A stretch of DNA of 64,000 nt, from the NCBI RefSeq assembly GCF_025993685.1, contig NZ_DAJPEN010000001.1, positions 496,001 to 560,000 on the forward strand. The letters are read 5' to 3'. Shown here piece by piece: positions 34,163-41,815 of this stretch; positions within the stretch are counted from its first letter, which is position 1, and each line of letters begins with the position of its first letter. A program made the translations under genes and the position numbers. The notes beneath the pieces were generated by a model that searched no databases, was not told where the DNA came from, and was given only the letters and a program-made list of their open reading frames with translations. The stretch comes from Bacteroides mediterraneensis (GTDB taxonomy: Bacteria; Bacteroidota; Bacteroidia; Bacteroidales; Bacteroidaceae).

Positions 34163-34225
34163 AATTTATATTCTTCGTTTTTAAGAAGTGGATGTTTGCT
34201 CTTTTTAACAGCTTCTTATAAATAA

Positions 34226-35578
34226 CTAGAATTCAGATTCTTTAAATATAAAGACGAATTCACCTTTACGATTAATACAACCGCAAGTGGTTTTTCCTCC
34301 TTCTTTTAAAACAATACAATAAGTCAATCCGTCCGAAAAATGATTTTTTAACTGTTCTGCTCCCAAAATCATATCTCCCATTTCGGTTACGAAACAATTA
34401 CTTACCAAAATATCATTTTCAGAATAAGAAACGGCATCTTTTAAAGGTAAAGTATTCAAGTCAGTATGAAATTCAGAAACAACTTTAAAATTTTTATCTA
34501 TTAAGGCGAGTGTGTATTTAGACATCCTGTCTAAACGGACAAAGGCTCTTCCATGATGAAAATAATGGGCATCTCTTAATCCGTCAAAAACAACATTTCC
34601 TTGTTTGTCAATATAGCATTTTTTCCCATCCCGTTTTTCCACTACTGCATAACCTTCACTGAACGGACTTGGTTCTGACGAGAACTTTGCTTCAATTACC
34701 ATTTTACCTGTTTTGTCAATGTAGCCCCATTTTCCACTTGTTGTCTGAACAGCTGCCAGCCCGTCATTGAAATCTTGTACTTTTGAATAACTTGGAGAAA
34801 TAACCAAATTCCCATCTTTATCTCTAAATCCATATAGTTGTTTCGAATAGCTATAATGGGCTGCAAGTCCTTCACACAATGGACGGAGAGCTTCCAAAGT
34901 TCCAAATTTGACATCTTCAATCAAATTTTTATAAACAAGTGCTCCTTTTGTATTAAAATAAACTGCTCTTGTGACTTTACTATATCCTTTAGTAACAGAT
35001 AAGAATCCAACAGCTACTCCATCTACAAAGTTTGTGCAATTATATACTGGCAGTTCCATGACCACCTTACCTGCCTTGTCTATTAATGACATATTCTTTG
35101 CCATGTTTTTTTTCACAGGACAAACTCCCTGATAAAAACGAGGATATTCCTGCATAAAAGGAAGGCTATAATTGAAATCAAGAACTTTATTGCCTAAGGT
35201 ATCTACAAAGAAACATTTTTTGTCTACCTTCACAAAAGCAACCCCATCAGAATAAGGTGTCATATTTACATAAATATTGGGAGTCACATCTACTGTTATC
35301 ACTTTGGTCTGATTGGTTACTACAGGACATTTCATCGTTATATCCCTGTCATACAATGTAGCTTGATGTATGCCATTTACAGTTCTATTCACTTGAGGGG
35401 AATCAGTCTCGGCATTTTCTGTTGCTGTAATTTTTTTCGAGGTATCTCCACCTAATGCTTTATCTACTGCTTCAAGCATATTGCCTATCTTTTTAAAGAA
35501 CTGCGCTTCCATTGGTTGGGGAATGATACTTAGCATACACAAGGTAAAGCCTGATACTAATAAATTATTTACTTTCAT
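34226..35578 (-). CDS. Secreted WG-repeat protein
   Basis: Exported protein of 450 residues; the signal peptide ends near PMEAQFF. The body holds several WG-type repeats (about 100-440), seen as KWGYIDKTGKMVIEAKFSS, KCYIDKQGNVVFDGL and FRDKDGNLVISPSYSKVQDF, each a short beta unit of about 40 residues. WG repeats occur in many secreted Bacteroidetes proteins and probably mediate binding; no activity is established. It has its own candidate promoter at 35671-35678 and terminator. The region is AT-rich compared with the flanking housekeeping genes. Confidence 0.85.
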   Translation of the reverse strand: MKVNNLLVSGFTLCMLSIIPQPMEAQFFKKIGNMLEAVDKALGGDTSKKITATENAETDSPQVNRTVNGIHQATLYDRDITMKCPVVTNQTKVITVDVTPNIYVNMTPYSDGVAFVKVDKKCFFVDTLGNKVLDFNYSLPFMQEYPRFYQGVCPVKKNMAKNMSLIDKAGKVVMELPVYNCTNFVDGVAVGFLSVTKGYSKVTRAVYFNTKGALVYKNLIEDVKFGTLEALRPLCEGLAAHYSYSKQLYGFRDKDGNLVISPSYSKVQDFNDGLAAVQTTSGKWGYIDKTGKMVIEAKFSSEPSPFSEGYAVVEKRDGKKCYIDKQGNVVFDGLRDAHYFHHGRAFVRLDRMSKYTLALIDKNFKVVSEFHTDLNTLPLKDAVSYSENDILVSNCFVTEMGDMILGAEQLKNHFSDGLTYCIVLKEGGKTTCGCINRKGEFVFIFKESEF

Positions 35579-35670
35579 TGTTTTTTATATTAAGTTGGAT
35601 TAATTATTAGCTAAAATTAAATCAAGAAAAGGAATTAAAATGTTGAATATGAAAGGTTCATATTTTATGA

Positions 35671-35678
35671 CAAACTTA
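35671..35678 (-). promoter_or_regulatory. Candidate -7 element for WG-repeat gene
   Basis: Minus strand reads TAAGTTTG, matching TAnnTTTG, about 93 bases upstream of the gene start. The rest of the 268-base gap (35579-35846) is AT-rich and shows nothing else that I can support. Confidence 0.5.
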
Positions 35679-35846
35679 TATTCAGACATATATCGAATAC
35701 TGGGATATTGTAATCAAGTTTGATGGAATATTATTGCTAATTTATTCATCGTGCTAGTCATGATTCTGTAGGTTGAGTAATTAAACTATTGGGATATTAT
35801 ACTTTAACTTCAAAGTATTGTCGATGAGGATATAAGTGATACTTTG

Positions 35847-36263
35847 TTATTCATCCATCAATCTGTCTGTTCCGAACATTTGAATTTTCCACTCTCCTGT
35901 ATCATCTTTTGTCAAATAGAAATCAGAAGTGTTCTCTGTACCATCAGCGTTGGTGAGCTTGTAGGTGATGCGAACCCATTTTCCTGTCTTACTCTGTTCT
36001 TCGTTTAGGATTTCGTAGCTTTTAACTTTTTCATCTTCGTCCTCTGAATTGCGTTTTACTATTTTGATTAAATCCTGAATATCTTTTTCAACCTTTTCCG
36101 GATCTGATTTGTCTTCCACATAGAGGCTTCTTACATACGTTTCATAATCACCGTCAATGAGTGCATCGAAGGCCTTTTTTACCGTTTTTGTGGGGGTGTT
36201 TGATGAGCAGGCAATGAGCAGCATGCTGCATGCTGTCATTAGCATTACAGTTAGTTTTTTCAT
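35847..36263 (-). CDS. DUF4878 lipoprotein
   Basis: Lipoprotein of 138 residues. The signal and lipobox (MLLIACSS, Cys near 19) are followed by a cystatin/NTF2-like DUF4878 domain: TPTKTVKKAFDALIDGDYETYV, then WVRITYKLTNADGTENTSDFYLTKDDTGEWKI (both given in part). The C-terminal GTDRLMDE is short. Family function is unknown. It follows 32 bases after the 36296-36877 gene on the same strand and is probably cotranscribed with it, next to the divergent caspase operon. Confidence 0.85.
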   Translation of the reverse strand: MKKLTVMLMTACSMLLIACSSNTPTKTVKKAFDALIDGDYETYVRSLYVEDKSDPEKVEKDIQDLIKIVKRNSEDEDEKVKSYEILNEEQSKTGKWVRITYKLTNADGTENTSDFYLTKDDTGEWKIQMFGTDRLMDE

Positions 36264-36295
36264 ACTTAAATAGATATTATATTAAACAATAAAGA

Positions 36296-36877
36296 TTATT
36301 CTGATAAGATTTGTTTCAGTTTTTTGTGTCTGATTTCAAGATATGAACGTTCGGCTTTTATTTTATGAACCCCTCCCCATTTTCCCGTGATAGCATATTG
36401 TGTAACTAATTCTCTTGGAAGGATTTCTGATAAAGTTCTTCGTATCACAGAGCAGATTTCATAAATTCGGTTGCTTCCAGGTGAAACGAGGTTTTCTAAA
36501 CTTCTTTTGATTTTTCTGGCTTCTATATTCTTCTCTTCGGAAACGATTTGGTAAATCTGATATAATTCTTTTAAATAGTGGTCTAGATTCTTGAACTCTA
36601 CACCCGTATGATGAAGCAAGAAGAAAATATAGACCGTTTTAGGTAAATAGGACATTTTCACTTCCTTGTCGCTGTACATTGGAAAGAACAGACGACATTC
36701 TGTATCTATAATGATTGGAGTATTCATGGATGAGTTTCTGTCTTCTTCATTTTTTTGTAACGCCATATCTTTCAGCATCACTTTTATTTCTTCATCTTCC
36801 AGCAATTTATTATTCGCAAGTAATTCCATCAACATCTCTTTTGCTGTGTAATATGAAATATTCAATTTCCGGTTCAT
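36296..36877 (-). CDS. Unknown alpha-helical cytoplasmic protein
   Basis: Protein of 193 residues that I do not recognise. It has no signal peptide or membrane segment, is rich in Lys and Glu, and is predicted mostly helical, with a hydrophobic stretch TVYIFFLLHHTG near residue 80 and a basic C-terminus RSYLEIRHKKLKQILSE. The middle contains NIEARKIKRSLENLVSPGSN, which might be a nucleic acid-binding helix. It starts 196 bases from, and divergent to, the caspase-like gene and is followed by the DUF4878 lipoprotein, so it could be a regulator or substrate of that operon. This is inference from position. Confidence 0.7.
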   Translation of the reverse strand: MNRKLNISYYTAKEMLMELLANNKLLEDEEIKVMLKDMALQKNEEDRNSSMNTPIIIDTECRLFFPMYSDKEVKMSYLPKTVYIFFLLHHTGVEFKNLDHYLKELYQIYQIVSEEKNIEARKIKRSLENLVSPGSNRIYEICSVIRRTLSEILPRELVTQYAITGKWGGVHKIKAERSYLEIRHKKLKQILSE

Positions 36878-36971
36878 GGCTTTAATATTTAATATTGCAA
36901 ATTAAATTAAAAAAATCTCTACTTTAATTCAAAACAAGATTCTTGCTGAATGATAAAAACCTTGTTTGCAG

Positions 36972-37011
36972 AAAAAGATGTTTTGAGTAGGGATATTCAA
37001 AACATCTTTTT
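36972..37011. promoter_or_regulatory. Perfect 15-bp hairpin in divergent intergenic region
   Basis: AAAAAGATGTTTTGA pairs perfectly with TCAAAACATCTTTTT around a 10-base loop, and a T run follows on the plus strand. It lies between divergent genes where no transcript is expected to end, 62 bases before the caspase-like start. It could be an attenuator, an operator or a relic terminator. A near-consensus TATCTTTA follows at 37012. Confidence 0.6.
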
Positions 37012-37073
37012 TATCTTTATCCGTCAAAGAACTAAAAGGTAAATGGATAGTTGAATATTTTTTTAGTGCGTAT

Positions 37074-37994
37074 ATGTTTTTTTTCCGTTGTTTTTGTGTG
37101 TTATTTTTATTTGCAGTTCTGAGCGGGAGTCATGCAGACGCTCGTACGGGAAGGGCGTTGGTGGTGGCTATTGGTAAATATCCGGTGGATAGTGGATGGG
37201 AAAATATTCATGGTGATAACGATGGCATATTAGTCTCTGAATTGCTGGATAGAAATCATTATCAACAGATTATCTTGTTGGAAAATGAAAAGGCCACCAA
37301 GGGAGCAATTAATCTGGCGTTGCAAAAGTTGTATGAGAATGTGAAGGCTGGCGACTATTTGTTTTTGCATTTTTCTTGCCATGGGCAGCAGATGATGGAT
37401 TTGAATGGGGATGAAGAGGACGGGTTGGATGAAGCCTTGGTCCCTTATGATGCATTGTTCTGGTATCTTCCTGGTATTTATGAGGGAGAAAAGCATTTCA
37501 GTGATGATGAATTGGGGGAATGGATTGACAGGTTTCGGCGCAAATTGGGGAAATCCGGACAGATTTTCGTACTTTTGGATGCATGCCATAGTGGAACTGC
37601 CAATCGCTATGTGAGTGGTGTTTATATCCGTGGTGTCACTAAAATTTTTGCTCCGGATAATTATACTCCTCGACGAGGAAAGCATTTGGAGTGTAGTATG
37701 AAATTGAAGTCTTTGGCTAATCTGGCTCCTACTATGGTATTGAGTGCATGTAAGCCGGAGGAGACAAATTATGAATATTATAGTCGGAAGAGCAAGTGTC
37801 ATTATGGAAAACTGACTTATAGTTTCGTACAGGTGGCAGAAAAACAAATTGCTGGATTTACGGCTGAAGGTTGGTGCAAGGTAGTAAATGAGACCATGCG
37901 ACAGTTACCTTCCAGTCCGTTGTTGAAATTACAACATCCATATATGGAGTGTAGTGATAAGGAGAAGCTGTTTATATTGTCTGTGATTCATTAA
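37074..37994 (+). CDS. Secreted caspase-like (peptidase C14, metacaspase-type) protease
   Basis: Caspase-fold cysteine protease of 306 residues. A signal peptide (residues 1-22, ending SHADA) implies export to the periplasm or beyond. The catalytic dyad is H103 in LFLHFSCHGQQ and C171 in LLDACHSGTANR, both in the canonical clan CD context, and GDNDGILVSELL near 48 matches the p20 entry. It is the first gene of a four-gene operon: a sigma factor starts 10 bases after its stop, followed by an anti-sigma-like membrane protein and a CHAT protease. A role in processing envelope proteins, possibly the anti-sigma factor, is inference. Confidence 0.88.
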   Translation: MFFFRCFCVLFLFAVLSGSHADARTGRALVVAIGKYPVDSGWENIHGDNDGILVSELLDRNHYQQIILLENEKATKGAINLALQKLYENVKAGDYLFLHFSCHGQQMMDLNGDEEDGLDEALVPYDALFWYLPGIYEGEKHFSDDELGEWIDRFRRKLGKSGQIFVLLDACHSGTANRYVSGVYIRGVTKIFAPDNYTPRRGKHLECSMKLKSLANLAPTMVLSACKPEETNYEYYSRKSKCHYGKLTYSFVQVAEKQIAGFTAEGWCKVVNETMRQLPSSPLLKLQHPYMECSDKEKLFILSVIH

Positions 37995-38004
37995 AGTGAA
38001 AGTT

Positions 38005-38589
38005 ATGCATTTTGTGTTTGACTGGAAAAGACGGGGAGAAAATCAGGATGTTCGAGGAGATATCCTTTCCAAGGACGGAATAGAGGAGCTTTATAGGTTG
38101 TACCGGGTACGATTTATGGGATATATGCAGAAAAGATATCAATTGGGAGAAGAGGAAATATCAGATATTTATCATGATAGTTTCTTGTTGATGATTGATA
38201 ATATTCGTACTGGAAAATACCAGCAGCAGGATGCTTCTCTTTTCACTTATCTTTTGGGGATTGGGAAGAACCGGGTTTTAAAGAAGTTTCAGAAAGAAAC
38301 CGAACGTCCTCTTGTGGCTGGATGGATAAGTGAATTATTACCGGATACCGACTGGAAGAATGCATTGGAAGAGGCGTCTCGTCTGGTGAATGAAGGAGAG
38401 TCTGTGTGTAATCAGATATTGCAGCTGTTCTATTGGGAACGCTTGAGTATGAGTGAGATTGCCGAGCGGATGGGCTATCAATCGGCGAGTGTGGCTAAAA
38501 GTAAGAAGAATTCGTGTATGCGCCGTTTTTCTTTTGAGCTGAAACGCAGGCTGGAGAGAATGGGCATTTATTATAAACTGAAGAAATAA
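38005..38589 (+). CDS. ECF-type RNA polymerase sigma factor
   Basis: Sigma-70 family factor of about 194 residues. Region 2 runs through LYRLYRVRFMGYMQKRYQLGEEEISDIYHDSF (given in part), and region 4 is the helix-turn-helix LSMSEIAERMGYQSASVAKSKKNSCMRRF. The ATG at 38005 is chosen; a GTG at 37996 in frame would add three residues. It lies 10 bases after the caspase-like gene and 3 bases before a membrane protein whose N-terminal half looks like an anti-sigma domain. Together these suggest control by release from that protein. Its target promoters cannot be read here. Confidence 0.87.
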   Translation: MHFVFDWKRRGENQDVRGDILSKDGIEELYRLYRVRFMGYMQKRYQLGEEEISDIYHDSFLLMIDNIRTGKYQQQDASLFTYLLGIGKNRVLKKFQKETERPLVAGWISELLPDTDWKNALEEASRLVNEGESVCNQILQLFYWERLSMSEIAERMGYQSASVAKSKKNSCMRRFSFELKRRLERMGIYYKLKK

Positions 38590-38592
38590 GTT

Positions 38593-39342
38593 ATGGATAG
38601 AAACAGGGAAAATAGAATACAGGATGAAATAGACCGCTTTCTGAATTATGAGATGACTTCGGAAGAAGAATCGGATTTCATCGCTCGAATGGAAAAGGAT
38701 GAGGCTCTCAGGGAACAAGTTCTTCTCAGGCAACTGGTTGTAGAGGCCGAGAGAAAAAAGGCAGAAGCAAGAATCCTGTACCAGAAAAAGCCGGAAAGGA
38801 AGAAACTGTCAGTAAAGGCTCAGGTCCGTTGGGTAGCAGCTTGTTTATGCGTGCTGATGGTACTTGGTTACTTTTACGGGAGAATGTATCGTTTCAGTAC
38901 CCAGGACGTTTTGCATGAAGTTTATAATCCGCCTGTGTGGGAAACTTTACGCTCAGAAGGTTTTTCCACTCCTGAGACAGCTAGAATAAACCGGCATATC
39001 GAGGAATGGTATTCAGAGGGAAAAAGTGATAGTCTGGTTCTTTATTATCAGCAGCTGTCGGAGGGAAATAAGCTGGTTTGCATTACGGAAAAGAGCAAAA
39101 TGTATCTGGGGATAGCTTTTTTACGTCAGGATAATATCGGGCAGGCGTATTTATTGGCTGAGGAACTTCAGAAAAGTGTGAATAAAGAAGTGGGAGACTG
39201 GTTGATGTTGGGATGCTTGCTACACGATGGGAAGAGAGAGGAAGCGGTTGATTGGGCTTTATATATCAGCCAACAGAAGAACTCTTATAGTGAAGAAGCC
39301 CTGCAAATTTATGATGCATTAAATCAACGGCGATGGTTTTAA
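38593..39342 (+). CDS. Single-pass membrane anti-sigma factor-like protein
   Basis: Protein of 249 residues. The cytoplasmic N-terminal 75 residues resemble Bacteroidetes anti-sigma domains: DEIDRFLNYEMTSEEESDFI, then MEKDEALREQVLLRQL, the usual E-M-(S/T)-x-E-E-x4-F pattern. One membrane helix spans about 79-96. The C-terminal 150 residues (periplasmic by topology) are helical and TPR-like, with YLGIAFLRQDNIGQAYLLAEEL and WLMLGCLLHDGKREEAVDWAL (in part). It follows the sigma gene by 3 bases and overlaps the CHAT gene by 10. Zinc-binding motifs of the ZAS type are absent. Anti-sigma function is inferred from sequence type and position. Confidence 0.78.
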   Translation: MDRNRENRIQDEIDRFLNYEMTSEEESDFIARMEKDEALREQVLLRQLVVEAERKKAEARILYQKKPERKKLSVKAQVRWVAACLCVLMVLGYFYGRMYRFSTQDVLHEVYNPPVWETLRSEGFSTPETARINRHIEEWYSEGKSDSLVLYYQQLSEGNKLVCITEKSKMYLGIAFLRQDNIGQAYLLAEELQKSVNKEVGDWLMLGCLLHDGKREEAVDWALYISQQKNSYSEEALQIYDALNQRRWF

Positions 39343-41723
39343 GGTACTTACTCTTTGTTGTGGTATGGCTGGGATGTATGTTGAAGGTAACGGCTTTATA
39401 TGCGTATCATTCTTCAAACCGACAGCTGGAAACATATTGGGAACCGCTCATCGGAGATAGTCTGGAATATGCCTGGGAACTTTATCAGCAAAGTCTGGAT
39501 TGCCTGGAAAAGAAATGTCCTTCATTCTTTGAGGAATTGTCGGAAGAAGCAGAGAAGATATTTGGTCGGGAACTGGATAAAGACGTTTTTTCGTGGAAGT
39601 ATCTGGAACTTGTGCGGAGAAATTTGGAAATCAGTTTTAGCAGGAACAAAACACTCATTGATAAAGATGAGGACAGCAGTCTAGGAATAGCCTATATGTT
39701 TGATTTGTTAAAAGTGAGTACGAATTTGGTGCGTGCCAGAACGATTTTGGAACAGTGTGATGAACAACCGGACAGTATTTATTCCTTTTATGAAGCCTGG
39801 TTTCAAAAATGTAAGGCACGCTATCTGGCAGATTGCAGTCTGTATAAAATCAAGCAAGGAAAGCTGCAGGAAGCTTTGACCAGTTGTGAAGAGGCATTGA
39901 CTTTGAGTCTGCAATATGAGCCTGTTTCTTTTCACAGACTTTCCAGACAAAAGGATGCCATTCAGTATCTCATGCAGTTACATCCTGATGAAGCTGGGAA
40001 AATGATGGAAGGATTGAAACAAATAGCTTCTCCAGCCTTTACGAAGGAAGAAATCTTTCAAAATGGCACTTTGCCATTATTCTATTTATATACCATCCAA
40101 ATGGCCTGTATATGCGAACGACAAGGACATCTGGAGCAGGCTGCTGGAGTCTATCGTTGTCTGCTGGCTGAAATCCGAAAATATTTGAGTATGGATTTAT
40201 TTTATTTTCTGCCAGAGGAACGAGACGAACTCGGTAATCTCTTGCGATATTATCTGGACATGATACAGCGTTTTTCTCTCCGCCATATCCGGCATGAATC
40301 TGTGGCTGAGCTACTTCTGGAGCACAGCCTGTTGAAAGAAAATTTATTGGCTGTCAGTCCTTCGCCCGTCACTCGAATTAAGGAAGATTCCCGTCCTATA
40401 GCCCTCGATTTGCAGAAGTCGATAGATTCACTTTATTATACTCCTGATTATTATCTGTTGCCCGGAAATCCTCGCTATTTCAGTAAGTTTGACATGTGGG
40501 TCAAGCTGATTGGATTGAAGCGGAAACAAGTTTCTTTGGTAGGAGGATTTTCGCCTTCAGAGTGTGATTCGGCGCAGTTAAAGGATTGGAGAAGTTTGAA
40601 AAGGTGGCTTGCTCCCGATGAAACGCTTATCAAAATAATCGATTTACCGATTAATTTCTATGACCGGCAATATGTAGCCTTGGTTATGAGGGCAGATTTG
40701 TCATGTCCAAGGGTTGTGGTGTTACCGAAGAAAAGGGAGCTTTTTCGCCTCCGTGTGGAAAATCGGGAGGCTGACGAGATATGGAAGCCTATCAGCCGGT
40801 TTATTGGTTCCTCAACCAAGTTGTATCTTTGTCTGGAAGGGGATATGATGGAGGTGTATTGGGGGAATATGCTGTATCAGAAGAAAAGATTGCTTGAAAC
40901 ATACGACTTGCATTATTTATTGAGTATTGAAGATTTTCTTCGACTGAAAATGGGTAGAAAGGATGATAAAGAGGCTGAATATACATTGTATGGATTTGGT
41001 GGGGCCTATTTTTCGCAGCTCCCTTCACTGAAAGGAGTGCGGGGGCAGGGAGTCCAGTATTTACCGGGGAGCAGGGAGGAATTATGTCGTATTGATACGC
41101 TGCTTCCGAAGGGATGGAAATCTCATTTGTTTTTAGGCCGTAAGGCGAATAAGGCCAATTTTCTGGGTTTGTCTTTTCAGGTTGTCCCACATAGTATCAT
41201 TCATGTGGCGACTCATGGCTTTTCCTTGTTGTACGATAAAAACGTTCCGGATGGGAGGATTGTGTCTTTTGAAGAAAATCCGTTGGTGGGTTGCAGCGCG
41301 TATAAGAATCCGATGCTGCGGAATGGATTCTTGCTTACGGGAGCCAACCGTTATTGGAATAAACCGATACCTTATGATGCCATGGATTCCGGCATAGTGA
41401 CGGCATGCGATGTTTCTCAAATGAACTTGAATGGAACAGACCTGGTGGTTTTATCGGCCTGCCGTTCTGCTTCCGGCGAGATGAAGGATGGAGAAGGATT
41501 GTTTGGTTTGATAAGGGCTTTTAAAGTGGCAGGTGCCAAGGCTGTATTAGCCAACTTGAATAATATATCGGACACAAAGACAGTGCTTTTCATTACGGCT
41601 TTTTATCGTTATTGGGTCAATGGATGTAGCATGTTCGAAGCGTTTGCCAGGACGCAGCGTGAGCTGATAAGCAGCCAGCCGGAAGATGAGTTTCTGTGGA
41701 GCGGCTTTGTTTTGTTTGAATAA
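39333..41723 (+). CDS. CHAT-domain protease with N-terminal signal and helical repeats
   Basis: Protein of 796 residues. A hydrophobic N-terminus (about 3-25) suggests export or membrane anchoring. Residues of about 60-330 are helical and TPR-like (KQGKLQEALTSCEEALTLSL). The C-terminal CHAT domain (about 470-796) has the catalytic His in IHVATHGFSLLYD (H628) and Cys in VVLSACRSASGEMKDGEGLFG (C710, given in part), then the conserved LIRAFKVAGAKAVLANL stretch. CHAT is a clan CD caspase-fold family. It is the last gene of the caspase-sigma-anti-sigma operon and overlaps the previous gene by 10 bases. Confidence 0.88.
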   Translation: MVLRYLLFVVVWLGCMLKVTALYAYHSSNRQLETYWEPLIGDSLEYAWELYQQSLDCLEKKCPSFFEELSEEAEKIFGRELDKDVFSWKYLELVRRNLEISFSRNKTLIDKDEDSSLGIAYMFDLLKVSTNLVRARTILEQCDEQPDSIYSFYEAWFQKCKARYLADCSLYKIKQGKLQEALTSCEEALTLSLQYEPVSFHRLSRQKDAIQYLMQLHPDEAGKMMEGLKQIASPAFTKEEIFQNGTLPLFYLYTIQMACICERQGHLEQAAGVYRCLLAEIRKYLSMDLFYFLPEERDELGNLLRYYLDMIQRFSLRHIRHESVAELLLEHSLLKENLLAVSPSPVTRIKEDSRPIALDLQKSIDSLYYTPDYYLLPGNPRYFSKFDMWVKLIGLKRKQVSLVGGFSPSECDSAQLKDWRSLKRWLAPDETLIKIIDLPINFYDRQYVALVMRADLSCPRVVVLPKKRELFRLRVENREADEIWKPISRFIGSSTKLYLCLEGDMMEVYWGNMLYQKKRLLETYDLHYLLSIEDFLRLKMGRKDDKEAEYTLYGFGGAYFSQLPSLKGVRGQGVQYLPGSREELCRIDTLLPKGWKSHLFLGRKANKANFLGLSFQVVPHSIIHVATHGFSLLYDKNVPDGRIVSFEENPLVGCSAYKNPMLRNGFLLTGANRYWNKPIPYDAMDSGIVTACDVSQMNLNGTDLVVLSACRSASGEMKDGEGLFGLIRAFKVAGAKAVLANLNNISDTKTVLFITAFYRYWVNGCSMFEAFARTQRELISSQPEDEFLWSGFVLFE

Positions 41724-41751
41724 TGTGTATTGTTCTGGTTTATTGTGTAAA

Positions 41752-41788
41752 AACACGAGCTGTAACAGGAAACGCTACAGCTCGTGTT
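41752..41788 (-). terminator. Terminator of LamG lipoprotein gene
   Basis: A perfect 13-bp stem (AACACGAGCTGTA / TACAGCTCGTGTT) with an 11-base loop; TTTT follows on the minus strand. It sits between the converging CHAT and LamG genes and may end both. Confidence 0.75.
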
Positions 41789-41815
41789 GGTATAATAATC
41801 CTTTAGTTATTTCAG

